Shown one piece after another: positions 34,049 to 45,729 of a stretch of DNA of 64,000 nt. Positions within the stretch are counted from its first letter, which is position 1. Every line of letters begins with the position of its first letter. The position numbers and the translations under genes were made by a program. The notes beneath the pieces were generated by a model that worked only from the letters and a program-made list of their open reading frames with translations, was not told the origin of the DNA and made no database searches. The DNA is from Dioscorea cayenensis subsp. rotundata (taxonomy: Eukaryota; Streptophyta; Magnoliopsida; Dioscoreales; Dioscoreaceae): NCBI RefSeq assembly GCF_009730915.1, contig NC_052475.1:24489016-24553015 (forward strand), given 5' to 3'.

Positions 34049-35200
34049 AAGCAGTGCATCTATTTAATTCCTCTGTTTTAATTAATTGCCAGTGAATGAT
34101 ACTAATAAAGGGAAATGATCTTAGCTTCAATATTGCAGCTTGCAATCTTTTGATTCATTTTGTTGAGATCTAAGTAATACAAATCTGATTCTCTGACAGA
34201 AATTCCATTCATTCCTTGTTATTGTAAATTAAATGATCAATCTCCACAGGACATAAGAAACCAAACAAGAAAATGCAGTGTTGTTTGGTATGATTCAAAT
34301 CCATGCAACCTGATCACTTAACAAAAGCAACAATCATATGCTTAAATCACAATTCCAAATTGCTGCTTGTTATTTTTGAACCATTTTGTTCATAGCTGAG
34401 TAATATGCTCTGTCTATGTCTCAGACCATTGGTTTTTTTCATCCACCTTTTGTAAATAAACAAATAAATAAATAATATGCTCGTTGTTTGGAATTAATTT
34501 GCTGGCAAAAAATCTTTCCCCTATAATTCAATCCTTGATGTCTCATACATGTTATTTGAAACACAGGAGAGGCTTCTTTATGAATTATGCATAGTATAAT
34601 TCAAACGCTTGCAACCTGATCTCTGAAGCACAGCAGCAACAATAACCAAACTCATTTTAAGCTATTAAAATAAGAAGCAACAAAAGAAGAAACTAAAATT
34701 TTAATCTTCAAAGAAATACTTACCATGAGGCTGCGGAGCATGACTTTTCCGATTAGTGGCTCTTGCTTTATGCCCCTAGCCCTGCGGAGTATGACCTTGT
34801 CTGATAGGTGTAACACCATGTGTGGGATCAGGAATAACCATGTTGAATCTTATCCTTGTATTTGGATTGAAATATAGGTCTTCTTATTCTCTTTCAATGC
34901 ATTTATAATTTTTATTTAATGTACAAGGGGGTTTGTTTTTTAAATAAAGTTTGTAAGCTGGAAATTTATGAAATTTATTTATTTATATAAAAAATAATTT
35001 ATTTATTTTATATAAAAAAAAATTTAGTTGACTTGAAAGTCACCGGAGATTTTATTTGAAAGTAACGCTAATATATGTGCAAAAATGAAATGAGAAAATG
35101 GCACGAGTACCAATCATCCTTGCCGGCATCTTAGACTAAGTAGATAGCCACTTGGCAATATTCATCTTGAATCGGTCTTTTCTTAATATTTCCTAACAAA
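34049..35200 (+). repeat. Copy 3 of the LRK10-like downstream flank, next to its gene
   Basis: The reference copy of the unit, directly after the kinase stop. 34290-34880 matches 17424-17945 and 22490-23060. An extra partial copy lies at about 34128-34190 ('cagcttgcaatcttttgattcattttgttgagatc'). The tail near 35080-35150 ('gagaaaatggcacgagtaccaatcatcc') matches 18545 and 18640. Confidence 0.7.
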
Positions 35201-36460
35201 TTATTCTATTTTAATTAAAAACTTAGTTAAAATAAATTTACTACAGGACCAAATTATCATTCACTTCTTCTCAATCTAGGTGGGGTGAGGGAAAAAATTA
35301 ATTTTTTATTAAATTGAATTTTAACTAAAATATAAAACAAATTGATTTTTTTAAAAAACTTTTTAGTAATTACACATTTTACAATTGTATGTAAATATGT
35401 TTTTAAAAAAATTGGATAAACTAAATTGGAGACAAAGTTATTGATAAGTCAACTATACAACAAAAGGAACAATGTAGAATAAACAAAATATAGGTCCCCT
35501 AATAGTGGATACAACATAACATAATGAACATAAGCTGACTCTAACCTGGGGTGAGAATAAGATGGTGAATCTCCGGAGAAGCACAAGAAATCACAAAGTT
35601 AATGAACTTTTGAGATAGTTATTGACTATTGTGTGCACTGTCCCTATTTCACAAGGTCTCAGGAACGTCATGTTGCACTTAATAGTTACAATTGAATCCC
35701 TAAATCTAGTTTTCTTTATCTTAAAAATTGTATTAAAATATAATAAATCATATGATTAGTTTTAAGAATGATATATCAATATGAGGAGTAAGTGAATTCA
35801 CTTTGAATATATATTAATTCCGCTTTAACAAAATATTCTAAATGATGGTTTGGGCAATAAAGTCCCATGTTTCTTTAATAAGTGAATGGAGCTAAGATCT
35901 CTACAGGCCCCAACAATCCTTCATATATAATTAGAAAGACATTAGGCCCAAATAATTAGCCAATGAAGCTCTACACCCTTTTAATGAAGGGACAATGGAG
36001 CGAAAAATAATTTACCATTTCAATTGCCCGTGATAAAAGCATTCATGTAATAGTTGGAAGCTTGTATGCAAACAATTTCTAAAAAACAAATTACGTACAA
36101 CTTCTACAAATATAAGAGGTTGAAGATCTAATTTTCTCTCACAACAATGGTTGAAAGTTATGGCTTGCTCACATTAAAAAAAACACATTATCCATGTAAG
36201 TGATTATTTCATAAAATTTTAAAGAGAAATTATTTAAAAAAAATCTAATTTTTTTAAGGGAAAAATATAACTACCATCTCGAGACATAATTATGAAATTT
36301 TTAATAAAAGTTGTTGTTTGAGAGAAAAATTAAGAATATTTAAACATTATTGTATGTTAAATTTTATTTGAGAAGAGCACTTGATAAACCAAGCCATAAT
36401 AATAAAATATTTTTATTTAATATAGATAAAATATTTGTAGCCAATGTCATAATGACCGTC
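35200..36460. other. AT-rich intergenic stretch, nothing recognised
   Basis: Non-coding AT-rich DNA. I find no gene, RNA or family-level repeat. Confidence 0.5.
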
Positions 36461-36467
36461 AACCATT

Positions 36468-36545
36468 GGATAGCCCAATGGTATGACATCAAAGTGTAAA
36501 GGGGAGGTCATGGGTTCAAATCTCTCCCCCAATAGTATTGTTCCC
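36468..36545 (+). mobile_element. tRNA-derived SINE fragment
   Basis: A-box 'ggatagcccaatggta' (36468-36483) and B-box 'gggttcaaatctc' (36512-36524). The body closely matches 23300-23370 ('tatga.a.caaagtgtaaa.ggg..gtcat'). A second, weaker A/B-like pair follows at 36585-36640. Confidence 0.6.
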
Positions 36546-36989
36546 CGTAACTTGTCGTCTATTATTCATGTCATAATGACCCAACAGTTAAGGTATTTAA
36601 CTCTCATGTTGGAGATCTAGGATTTGTGATTGATGTGTAAATAATATGTGGTATGCATTGGCTTATTCTTATTGTCAAAAATATAAAATAAAATAATAAA
36701 AATAAAATACTTTTCAACAATACTTACCTGAAGTATAAAACCATTTTATTTATTAGAATTGACTTTATATCCCATTTGTCAACATGGGTACCGAAAATTC
36801 CAACTAAGTTAACCATCAAATTTTTTTTAATAAAGAGGATAAACCTCAGACCATCAATCTTTTTTAAAAAAATATATTTAATAATTAATTTTATAAAAAT
36901 ATTATACAATTTTTTTCACATTGACTCAACATATATATATATATATATTTGGGGTCTTTTAATTTTAATTTTTGGTATATATGGCGCTT

Positions 36990-37345
36990 GATAAAAGTAG
37001 ATAATCACAACTTTATTAGCAAATTGGAGAACAAAACAATATTAAGCAATACAAACTAATGCTAGGAAACATGGGTAGAGAAAAGCAAAAGAACAAGAAC
37101 AAGACCAAGATGAATAAGAAGTACATCACCAAAGGTGATGCACTTCTAAAATCACACACTAAAGCAGCAAAAGAAGAGATAACACAGAGGAGTTGACGAA
37201 GTCTGCTAAAAGGCGATGGAGGTCAACTCATGCTGAAGAAAGAGGGGATCACTCTTGAAGTGGTTGTGGTGCCGCGATGTTGGGATGCTTGCTCGTTCAG
37301 GAAAGTGAGCGAACGCTTTAGATTCTAGATGGAGTCGCTAGGGAG
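36990..37345 (-). mobile_element. LINE 3' end
   Basis: On the minus strand, 'aaagcgttcgctcactttcctgaacg' followed by 'gcatgagttgacctccatcgcc' aligns with the LINE tail at 7960-7840 ('aagcgctcgctcgactttttgagcg ... ctgagtcgacctctgttgcc'). A pyrimidine-rich 3' UTR follows and ends near 'gctaataaagttgtgattatc' (37020-36995). Confidence 0.6.
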
Positions 37346-38381
37346 TAATTGGTGTGGATCTCTGGCTACAGAAAGCCATGCTAAAAGCATATGAATGATT
37401 TTAACAATAATTGACTGCAAAGGTAAAACAAGAGAGTTAAAATTCAATTATTTTTTCAAAAGAAATATTCCATAAAATTGATTTACAAAGTAGATCCAAA
37501 AAAATCGATGTCAAACATCAATGAATGGTATCCAAGACGTCCAAACTTCTGAAATTGAAAGAGGATGGAAATGGAGAAATTATTCTTTTTTTTTTTTTAA
37601 TAGAACATATTGGTCAATACCATTGTTAAAGTTAACCATCTTTAGAAGATATATAAATAAAAATAATAAATTTGCTTTGTTCTGTATCAAATATGCTTCT
37701 CAGAAATTTTTTTGTTTTAAGAGTTAAGTCTTGATTTTTACAACATATTACAATCTCAAAAAGGCTCCTTTAGATGCTTAAAACTTGATCTCTTAACAAA
37801 AACCAACAATTATTTATTAAAAAATTAACATACTATGATATCTATATATATACATAGGTAATCTTTATTGGGTAAATAATGTATAGAAGCATATACTTCC
37901 AACTATAACAATTTTAACAAGTATACATTGAATAATTAAGCTCAGTACTTGAAGACCATGACAGTACTTCCAATTTATGTCCATCTTAATAGGTAGGGTA
38001 TATATTAACAAAAGTAATATATTGAACGCCGTGGTATCTAATCTTTTTTCTTATAATAAAAATTTAACTCCACCGAAAATTTTAAAACGAATAATCATCC
38101 AAAATTAAGCATCAAATATAATTAATTTAAGACTACTTAAATTTATATTATCATAAAAAATATTTAGTTACCACATTCTTTTGAAGCTCTTAACATACGA
38201 GGCGACATTAGAAAAAAGTAGAACTTTTTTCAATAAAAAATATAGGCATGATTACTAATAACACATGGCAAGCGGAAGTCATTTAAGATTTTTTTTTTTT
38301 AAATATAAATAAGTTATAACCCTAATCCATTGTTTAGGGGAGGTATTTGAACCCTCAACCTCTCGCTTGAGAGGAAAATAA

Positions 38382-38414
<33 letters not shown>

Positions 38415-38580
38415 TGAAAGAGATAGTTGTTTTGAGATGTAATTTGGAGGTGCTTGCTAAGTAAGTCTTCCATCATTCACATGATGACTTTGAATACAAG
38501 CACAAGCTTGAAGTCTTGGTAGACGCTTAAATTCCAACCTCATGATCAAGATGATAATGCCAATTATTATTATTTTTTTT
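37345..38580. other. AT-rich intergenic DNA with SINE-like and microsatellite pieces
   Basis: On the minus strand 38342-38355 carries a B-box-like 'agggttcaaatacc', with 'cctctcaagcgagaggttg' next to it, probably a decayed SINE. An (ATT)n microsatellite follows at about 38382-38413. The rest is unassigned AT-rich DNA. Confidence 0.5.
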
Positions 38581-38587
38581 TAAATTT

Positions 38588-38595
38588 TATAAAAG
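38588..38595 (+). promoter_or_regulatory. Candidate TATA box of LRK10-like gene 2
   Basis: The sequence 'tataaaag' lies 143 bp upstream of the ATG at 38731, a spacing like that of the TATA candidate of gene 1. Confidence 0.5.
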
Positions 38596-38730
38596 CTTAA
38601 GGATTTTGGATTATTCACACGTACTTATGCAACAGGCCGAATATCTGAGAAAGGGGTGTGTATTGTGCCTTGCATAGAAGAAATATATACTAGTGAGGTT
38701 GCAACAACAATTTCGTATTCCAGATCAGAT

Positions 38731-40975
38731 ATGGCTAACTCCGCTTCTGCTGCAGCTTTGCTCTCCATTTTTTTCTTCTTCTTCTCCTCCTCCGTTGTTG
38801 TCTCCGGAGGGCGCCATGATTGTCCTCCCTCTTCATGTGGGAACATCACAAACATTAAAAATCCTTTCCGTCTAAAAGATGACCCGTCCAACTGTGGCGA
38901 TCCAAACTATGAGCTCACCTGCGATGATCTCAACCGCACCACCCTCACTTTACTCAACAACAACTACTACGTCAACAATATTACATACTTGTCCTATTAT
39001 TTCTATATAGAAGTCAATTTCAAAATAGAAGTCGTGGATGTTGGCATGGTGAACGACGGCAGCTGCCATCTTCCCCTGCCCTCTCTGACACTCTTTGAGA
39101 TGAACAGTAACAGTTACTACATATCACGGCAAGGCCCATGGGTTACTATGGTGAATTGCTCAAAAGAAGTGAAGAACAACTCCAAGTACAGGCCTGTGCC
39201 TTGCTTGAGCCACAACAACTCCTTCATCTATTTCATCAATTATACTTATGAATCATATGTAGTTAGTAATCTTATGTACTCCTGCCGCTCACTTGCAATA
39301 TTTCCTGTTAAATATTATGAATTCTCAGACCAACTGCCAACTGACATAATCAAGTTTTTAGCCCAGGGGTTCATCCTCTCCAGGAAAGTTTTCAGGCCAA
39401 AATCCTTCCGAGATTGCTTGTGGAGTTCCATAAGGTGAGCATTTATTTCCAACAGAGTATGTGAGTACATGCATATGCATATGCATAGCACGTAACTACT
39501 GGACTCATAAGAAACACCGTAATTTCTATATATTTTGCAGGTTAACTTATCAGTACATCACCGATAATGAAATTCCAATTTTATTCCGAATTCTAAATTT
39601 CGTGACAGGAATGTTAGAGGCTAATTTTGTTTTCTGCCTATTCGACGGAGGCTGTATCAAAGATCATCACATTCTTCTGGTACCGATTGTTTTAGTGGTA
39701 GTATTGATGCAAATATCCAAAGGATATATTGGTATAAATACAGCATCTCAGTGATTTATAATATTTATTTTACTATATATTAGATTCTGACTATAGGTTA
39801 ATCTTCTTGGTTTTACTTCTTTGCAGCATTTGTTGTGTTCGGTAGATTTGTGTTTGCGCCTCTGACAATATTTGCCTTCCTCTTTTGCAAATGGTACCAA
39901 ATGATGTCATCAGTTGATATCGTGGAGAAGTTCTTAAGGCAACAACAAACTTTTTGTACCGAATAGATATTCATACACAGATATCATTGCTTTTGACCAG
40001 CAACTTCAGCGATAAATTGGGTCAAGGAGGATTTGGTTTTTGTATTCAAAAGGTCGACTGTCTTGGAATCGACTTATTGCTATTAAGATGTTGGCAAATT
40101 CCAAAAATAATACCGGTGAAGAATTCATTAATGAAGTTTCAACCATTGGTAGGATTCACCATGTAAATGTGGTGAAACTAGTTGGTTTTTGTGCAGAAGG
40201 CCAACAAAGAGCTTTGGTGTATGAGTACATGGCTAATGGTTCCCTTGACAAGTATATCTTCTCTTCTAATAATGGCCCCAACCACAAATTTTCTTTAGAC
40301 AAACTGATTGATATAGCAATTGGAGTTGCTCGAGGAATTGATTATCTACATAACGGATGCGATATGCAAATCCTTCATTTTGACATCAAACCACATAATA
40401 TTCTTTTGGACCATAATTTCAATCCAAAAATTTCTGATTTTGGCCTGGCAAAACTATATCCAAGGGACAACAAATTCGTATCACTCAGTGTTGCTAGAGG
40501 AACTATAGGATATATTGCACCAGAGTTGATATCAAGAAGTTTTGGTATTATCTCCCATAAATCTGATGTTTATAGTTTTGGGATGCTACTCTTGGAAATG
40601 GCTGGTGGAAGAAGAAATTCAAATCTAAAAGTAGAGAATACAAGCCAAGTTTATTATCCATCATGGATTTATGACAAACTTATCAATAATATGGTTAAGC
40701 ATGATGCAGTGGAAGCAGATACAAGCATTGTGATTGATAAAGGGGAAAAAAAGTTATGCATGATAGGTTTGTGGTGCATACAAATGAGTCCATCAGATCG
40801 ACCCTCTATGAGTCAAGTATTAGACATGTTAGAAGGTGATGTTCATAGCTTGCAAATGCCACCCCAAACCCTTTTTCAGAGCCTACTCAGACACCTCAAG
40901 AGATGTCATACTTACACAGCTAGCGGTGATGAAAAATTGACTACTATCTCAGAAGATGTTGATGAGATAAATTAA
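38731..40975 (+). CDS. LRK10-like receptor kinase gene 2, with frameshifts
   Basis: A receptor-like kinase of the leaf-rust-10 type, at the plasma membrane, with ligand unknown. Exon 1 (38731-39434) encodes a signal peptide and a GUB_WAK-type domain (CPPSSCGNI at the start, many Asn-X-Ser/Thr sites). Exon 2 (39541-39731) encodes the C-terminal ectodomain part and a hydrophobic stretch (HILLVPIVLVVVL). Exon 3 (39827-40975) encodes a membrane segment (FVFAPLTIFAFLF) and the kinase: glycine loop GQGGFG, AIK lysine, HFDIKPHN catalytic loop, DFGLAK, APE. All junction phases agree. Four +1 homopolymer insertions within 39945-40055 break the frame around the glycine loop. Without them the product is 679 aa. 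Whether they are assembly errors or real decay is open. Confidence 0.82.
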
Positions 40976-40979
40976 AGGG

Positions 40980-41715
40980 GTTCCTTGAAGTCATATAGTA
41001 TTTACTCCTTAGCGATCAAATGTAATCTAATTAAAATAACATTTGAATTTTATGATCTTGTTTTTATAAACAACTGTATTTCCGAGTTTTATCAATTGGT
41101 TAAGTAAATATTAATCTAATTATGCAAGCTTAATTCTTTATTGTTTTAATTAATAAATTTAATATGATAAAATTGCTTAAAATTTCTTTTTTCTAGGAAG
41201 CACCCACTTGATGAGAAAAATTTATTATACACTTGATAAGAAACATTAATTATAAAAATATAGAGAAAGCAAATAGAAATTGCAATGCTTTAATCTACTT
41301 AAATGGCTTGTGATGCCAATGAGCATCTTGGTTTCAGTTTCACTTAAATGCTTAATACTGTATCTTTCTCTTTTTAATTACCACAGCTGTATGGTTCATT
41401 GATCTAGCTAAATATGATTTTTTTTTTTTATGGTATATCAATAATTACTTGCTTTTACAAGAATATACAAGCAATTCTCCCAAATTAAATTTGTAAAGGC
41501 AAAAAAAACTGTGACATTATAAAAATTTTGGAGTAAATTATTGGGGCTAATGATGACGTAAAGGTTTTAAAATGTAATTTATTTATTTTCAGGGATCTCG
41601 AATGCAATTGCAATGTTTTTAATCTTAATCTTGTGTTATAATTTAAAAAAAATAATTTTTACAAATATATATATATTATTAAATATATGTAACTGCAAAT
41701 AATTCTAGAGAAACT
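40980..41715. other. Intergenic region between LRK10-like gene 2 and LSM8
   Basis: 3' flank of the kinase gene, then AT-rich DNA. Nothing further was recognised. Confidence 0.5.
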
Positions 41716-42085
41716 AGATTATATATTTGATTAAAAACAAAACCCCACACACTGTTCCTAAAAACCCTCGCTTTCTCAGTCACCGCTCGTCTGCTCGAGG
41801 GATTCCGTCCGCTCAGCCTCTGGTATCCATTCTCTCCGCCTTCTTCTTAATTCCACTTCTAGGGTTCCGATCATGGATGGTCTTGGTTTGACATCGATTG
41901 GTTTTTATATATTTATGATTTCTATGGAACGCCAATTTTGGAAGATGAATTTGTTCCTCCTGTTTATTTTTATTTTTTATTTTTATTTTTTTAATGATGT
42001 TTTTCTTGATTGGTGAGTTTAATTCGAGGTTTTTTGCAGTTTTTGTGAGAAAATTATTTGATTTAGGGCTTTGTGGAGTGGCGAA

Positions 42086-44306
42086 ATGGCTACTGGTCCT
42101 GGACTTGAATCTCTCGTGGACCGTAAGAGCTCTCTACTTGTTGTCAGTTAGACTAGTCTGATTATTAGATGCTTACAGATTTGAAATGCCGCATTAAAAA
42201 TCTGATTTTTTTTTTTTTTATAAATGTTAGTGGCATTGATTCTGGTGTTCTTTATCTTTGCAGAGACCATATCTGTGATCACAAAATGATGGACGCAATA
42301 TAGTGGTGAGATGCATCTTTTTGTTTGTATTGAATTGTTTTAACTATCTTATTTTTGTAGGTAAATCTATGTAATTTGTATTCCTGATGAATCTGACGGG
42401 TTCTCTTTTCTATTTTCTATGCTTCCAAGATGTTCCCAATTTCTTTATTTTTGTTCTTCAGTTGTTCACATTTTTAGGTTAATGCTCTAGAATATGGCTT
42501 TTATTATTTCTGATGATTCAATTTTTATTATCTTGTTGAATAGTTCTTTTGGCTTTATTTAAATTTGTTGAAACAATATTAACGATTTATCTCCGATTTT
42601 CTTGTGATATGATTTGTGATTGCCATAGGGAGTTTTAAAAGGCTTTGATCAAGCTACAAACATCATATTGGATGAATCTCATGAGAGGGTTTACTCCACA
42701 AAGGTACCTTCAGAGCATTATTTCTGTGTATATGATCTCATCAAAGCCTTTTCTATATGCAAAACCTTTTCATAATCATCACTGATTGGTCCTGTTTTTG
42801 TATAATAATTTATCCTACATTTAAACCTTTTCTTAATGAATTTCTGGTCTCTAGTTCCTACCATAATTTTGGATAACTTGTTATAATGAGAGTGGTTTAA
42901 CCTCTTTAGTTATATATATATATATATATATGGAGGCACCGCAAAGGTGCGATATTATCTCTGTTAGTTTTCTTCTTTGTGGCTGAAAAGCTCGTCCTGT
43001 TAGACCACATAGGATTCTTTCAAATTGTTGGGTATTTTCTGAGATCATATTTTACTTTTTGAGTTGAAAATTTTCCATTTTTTATTCATCACTGTTACTG
43101 AAAAAAAGTTCAGTTTCAAGGCTCTCGCATTATCGCTTATCTCAATGTATTAATTTATTCTGCTTTCACCTGCACTGTTTTTGAAATTTCAGAAGGTTCC
43201 TTTCGGGCTCATGCATAACTTCCCAGCACATCTGCCATTTCCTTCATCTTAAAGAAGTGATCTAACTTGTGTTCTCTAGGTTATTGATTTTGTTAGAGTG
43301 ATGATGGATGTAATTCGCTTCATCATCATACATGTTCAACTTTACATTAAGTTCCAACAACCTAGGTCATGTTCAATACTTGCCATTTGGCTTGTTTTGC
43401 ACTGAGTGGTGTCTTATGCTAATATCTTCCTTGCCGATCCAATTCTTTCATGTACTTTAACAACCTTGGCCACCGTGATAATTAAATTATTAGCAAAAAT
43501 GATGATGGTGTCTCATGGTTTCCAAGACTAAAAATTTTAGATGTCTGTGACCATCTGTCATCTGCACAGATGCATTGTGATTCATTGAAACAATGCAGAG
43601 GTGGCTTTTGGGCAGGAAACCTTAAACTGGTCTTAGAATTACAGAAATATTTTGAGACTCAGACTGAGTGTTTGAGCCTTTTGGAAAAGAATTGAACTAT
43701 TTATTGTTGCTAGAGGTAATCTTAAGATTTCTAAGGTGAAATAATTTCAGTATGTTCCTCAGTCACTTTCAACGATTGTCCCATCATATGACACCCTTCT
43801 TTAAATTTTATGGATCTATGTTTTATGGTTTTCATCAGTACCTCAGCTCTAATTCGTACTGTCGTTCACATATGGTAGTATGGAGGTGCTGTCTGTCTAG
43901 TTTCTAGGATTCATGTCTCCTCTACCTTCTAAGTGCTTTACATAATGCGTAAATTGCTTTTGGAACAATGGTTTTGCGCTTCCCATGGTTTCTTTCATCA
44001 ATACCAATTGCTATTATGTTTGTAAATGTATCAATTTCAGGAAGGTGTCCAGCAACTTGTTCTAGGTCTGTGGTATTATCCATGTGATACATACGTAAGT
44101 TTGATTTACCTTTTGCTGATTGTTTATTTTGGTTTTATTTTATGTCATTTACTATTATTACCTTAGCTGGCTGAATCTGGTCTCATTAACTCTCTGAGAT
44201 CGCTCGCAGAAGCGCTTGTTGGAGAATTAGATGAAGAACTAGATCCGGTCCGGGACTTGTCAGAAACCTGGTTAAGGGCCCATCCGTCAAGCCAGTGATC
44301 CACTGA
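42086..44306 (+). pseudogene. LSM8: LSM8, U6 snRNP subunit gene, with coding defects
   Basis: Encodes Lsm8, which defines the nuclear Lsm2-8 ring that binds the U6 snRNA 3' end for splicing. Exons: 1 at 42086-42122 (MATGPGLESLVD); 2 at 42264-42305 (QTISVIT, then one extra A in 'acaaaatgat' shifts the frame); 3 at 42629-42703, perfect (GVLKGFDQATNIILDESHER, then VYSTK); 4 at 44041-44094 (EGVQQLVLGL, then scrambled by small indels); 5 at about 44210-44306 (GELDEELD, RAHP, frame breaks, original stop at 44304-44306). A 5' UTR intron likely starts after 'agcctctg' at about 41822 and ends before 42041. Retained introns exclude a processed copy. Damage grows toward the gap at 44730, so low-quality contig-end sequence is a serious alternative to a true pseudogene. 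Confidence 0.82.
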
Positions 44307-44729
44307 TGTAGTCCGATATACCGTTTCAGTATTGTTGAAGCACAGTTATGACTAGATGTGCTATACTTCTATTATCGCGAGAGTCCTTCTTGGCTAGGTT
44401 TTCGAATTAGTTTGGTCCTATTCTGTGAGATATATCTTGGTTAACCAATTCTGCGTGCTTTTTCACTAAATAGAACTTGAGGTTGTATCAGAATGCAGAT
44501 TCTGGTACCACTGATCCGCCTGGAGTTATTTGTGCAAACTTTATGTCTGGGTGAAAGTTCTTTCTGTGGAAACACTTTGTTAGAAATCTCTTATACATTG
44601 TATAACTGCCAATCATTATCTTTTGAGCATCAGTAGTGCTTTAGCCCTCCTTTGAGATTGGAAAGTATGGTAGATGAGTTGAGATCAGCCAATAACCAGT
44701 CATATGTTCATATGATGCATTATGACAGG

Positions 44730-45729
44730 NNNNNNNNNNNNNNNNNNNNNNNNNNNNNNNNNNNNNNNNNNNNNNNNNNNNNNNNNNNNNNNNNNNNNNN
44801 NNNNNNNNNNNNNNNNNNNNNNNNNNNNNNNNNNNNNNNNNNNNNNNNNNNNNNNNNNNNNNNNNNNNNNNNNNNNNNNNNNNNNNNNNNNNNNNNNNNN
44901 NNNNNNNNNNNNNNNNNNNNNNNNNNNNNNNNNNNNNNNNNNNNNNNNNNNNNNNNNNNNNNNNNNNNNNNNNNNNNNNNNNNNNNNNNNNNNNNNNNNN
45001 NNNNNNNNNNNNNNNNNNNNNNNNNNNNNNNNNNNNNNNNNNNNNNNNNNNNNNNNNNNNNNNNNNNNNNNNNNNNNNNNNNNNNNNNNNNNNNNNNNNN
45101 NNNNNNNNNNNNNNNNNNNNNNNNNNNNNNNNNNNNNNNNNNNNNNNNNNNNNNNNNNNNNNNNNNNNNNNNNNNNNNNNNNNNNNNNNNNNNNNNNNNN
45201 NNNNNNNNNNNNNNNNNNNNNNNNNNNNNNNNNNNNNNNNNNNNNNNNNNNNNNNNNNNNNNNNNNNNNNNNNNNNNNNNNNNNNNNNNNNNNNNNNNNN
45301 NNNNNNNNNNNNNNNNNNNNNNNNNNNNNNNNNNNNNNNNNNNNNNNNNNNNNNNNNNNNNNNNNNNNNNNNNNNNNNNNNNNNNNNNNNNNNNNNNNNN
45401 NNNNNNNNNNNNNNNNNNNNNNNNNNNNNNNNNNNNNNNNNNNNNNNNNNNNNNNNNNNNNNNNNNNNNNNNNNNNNNNNNNNNNNNNNNNNNNNNNNNN
45501 NNNNNNNNNNNNNNNNNNNNNNNNNNNNNNNNNNNNNNNNNNNNNNNNNNNNNNNNNNNNNNNNNNNNNNNNNNNNNNNNNNNNNNNNNNNNNNNNNNNN
45601 NNNNNNNNNNNNNNNNNNNNNNNNNNNNNNNNNNNNNNNNNNNNNNNNNNNNNNNNNNNNNNNNNNNNNNNNNNNNNNNNNNNNNNNNNNNNNNNNNNNN
45701 NNNNNNNNNNNNNNNNNNNNNNNNNNNNN
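44730..45729. other. Assembly gap (1000 N)
   Basis: Exactly 1000 N, true size unknown. The long open frames crossing it are artefacts. Confidence 0.99.
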
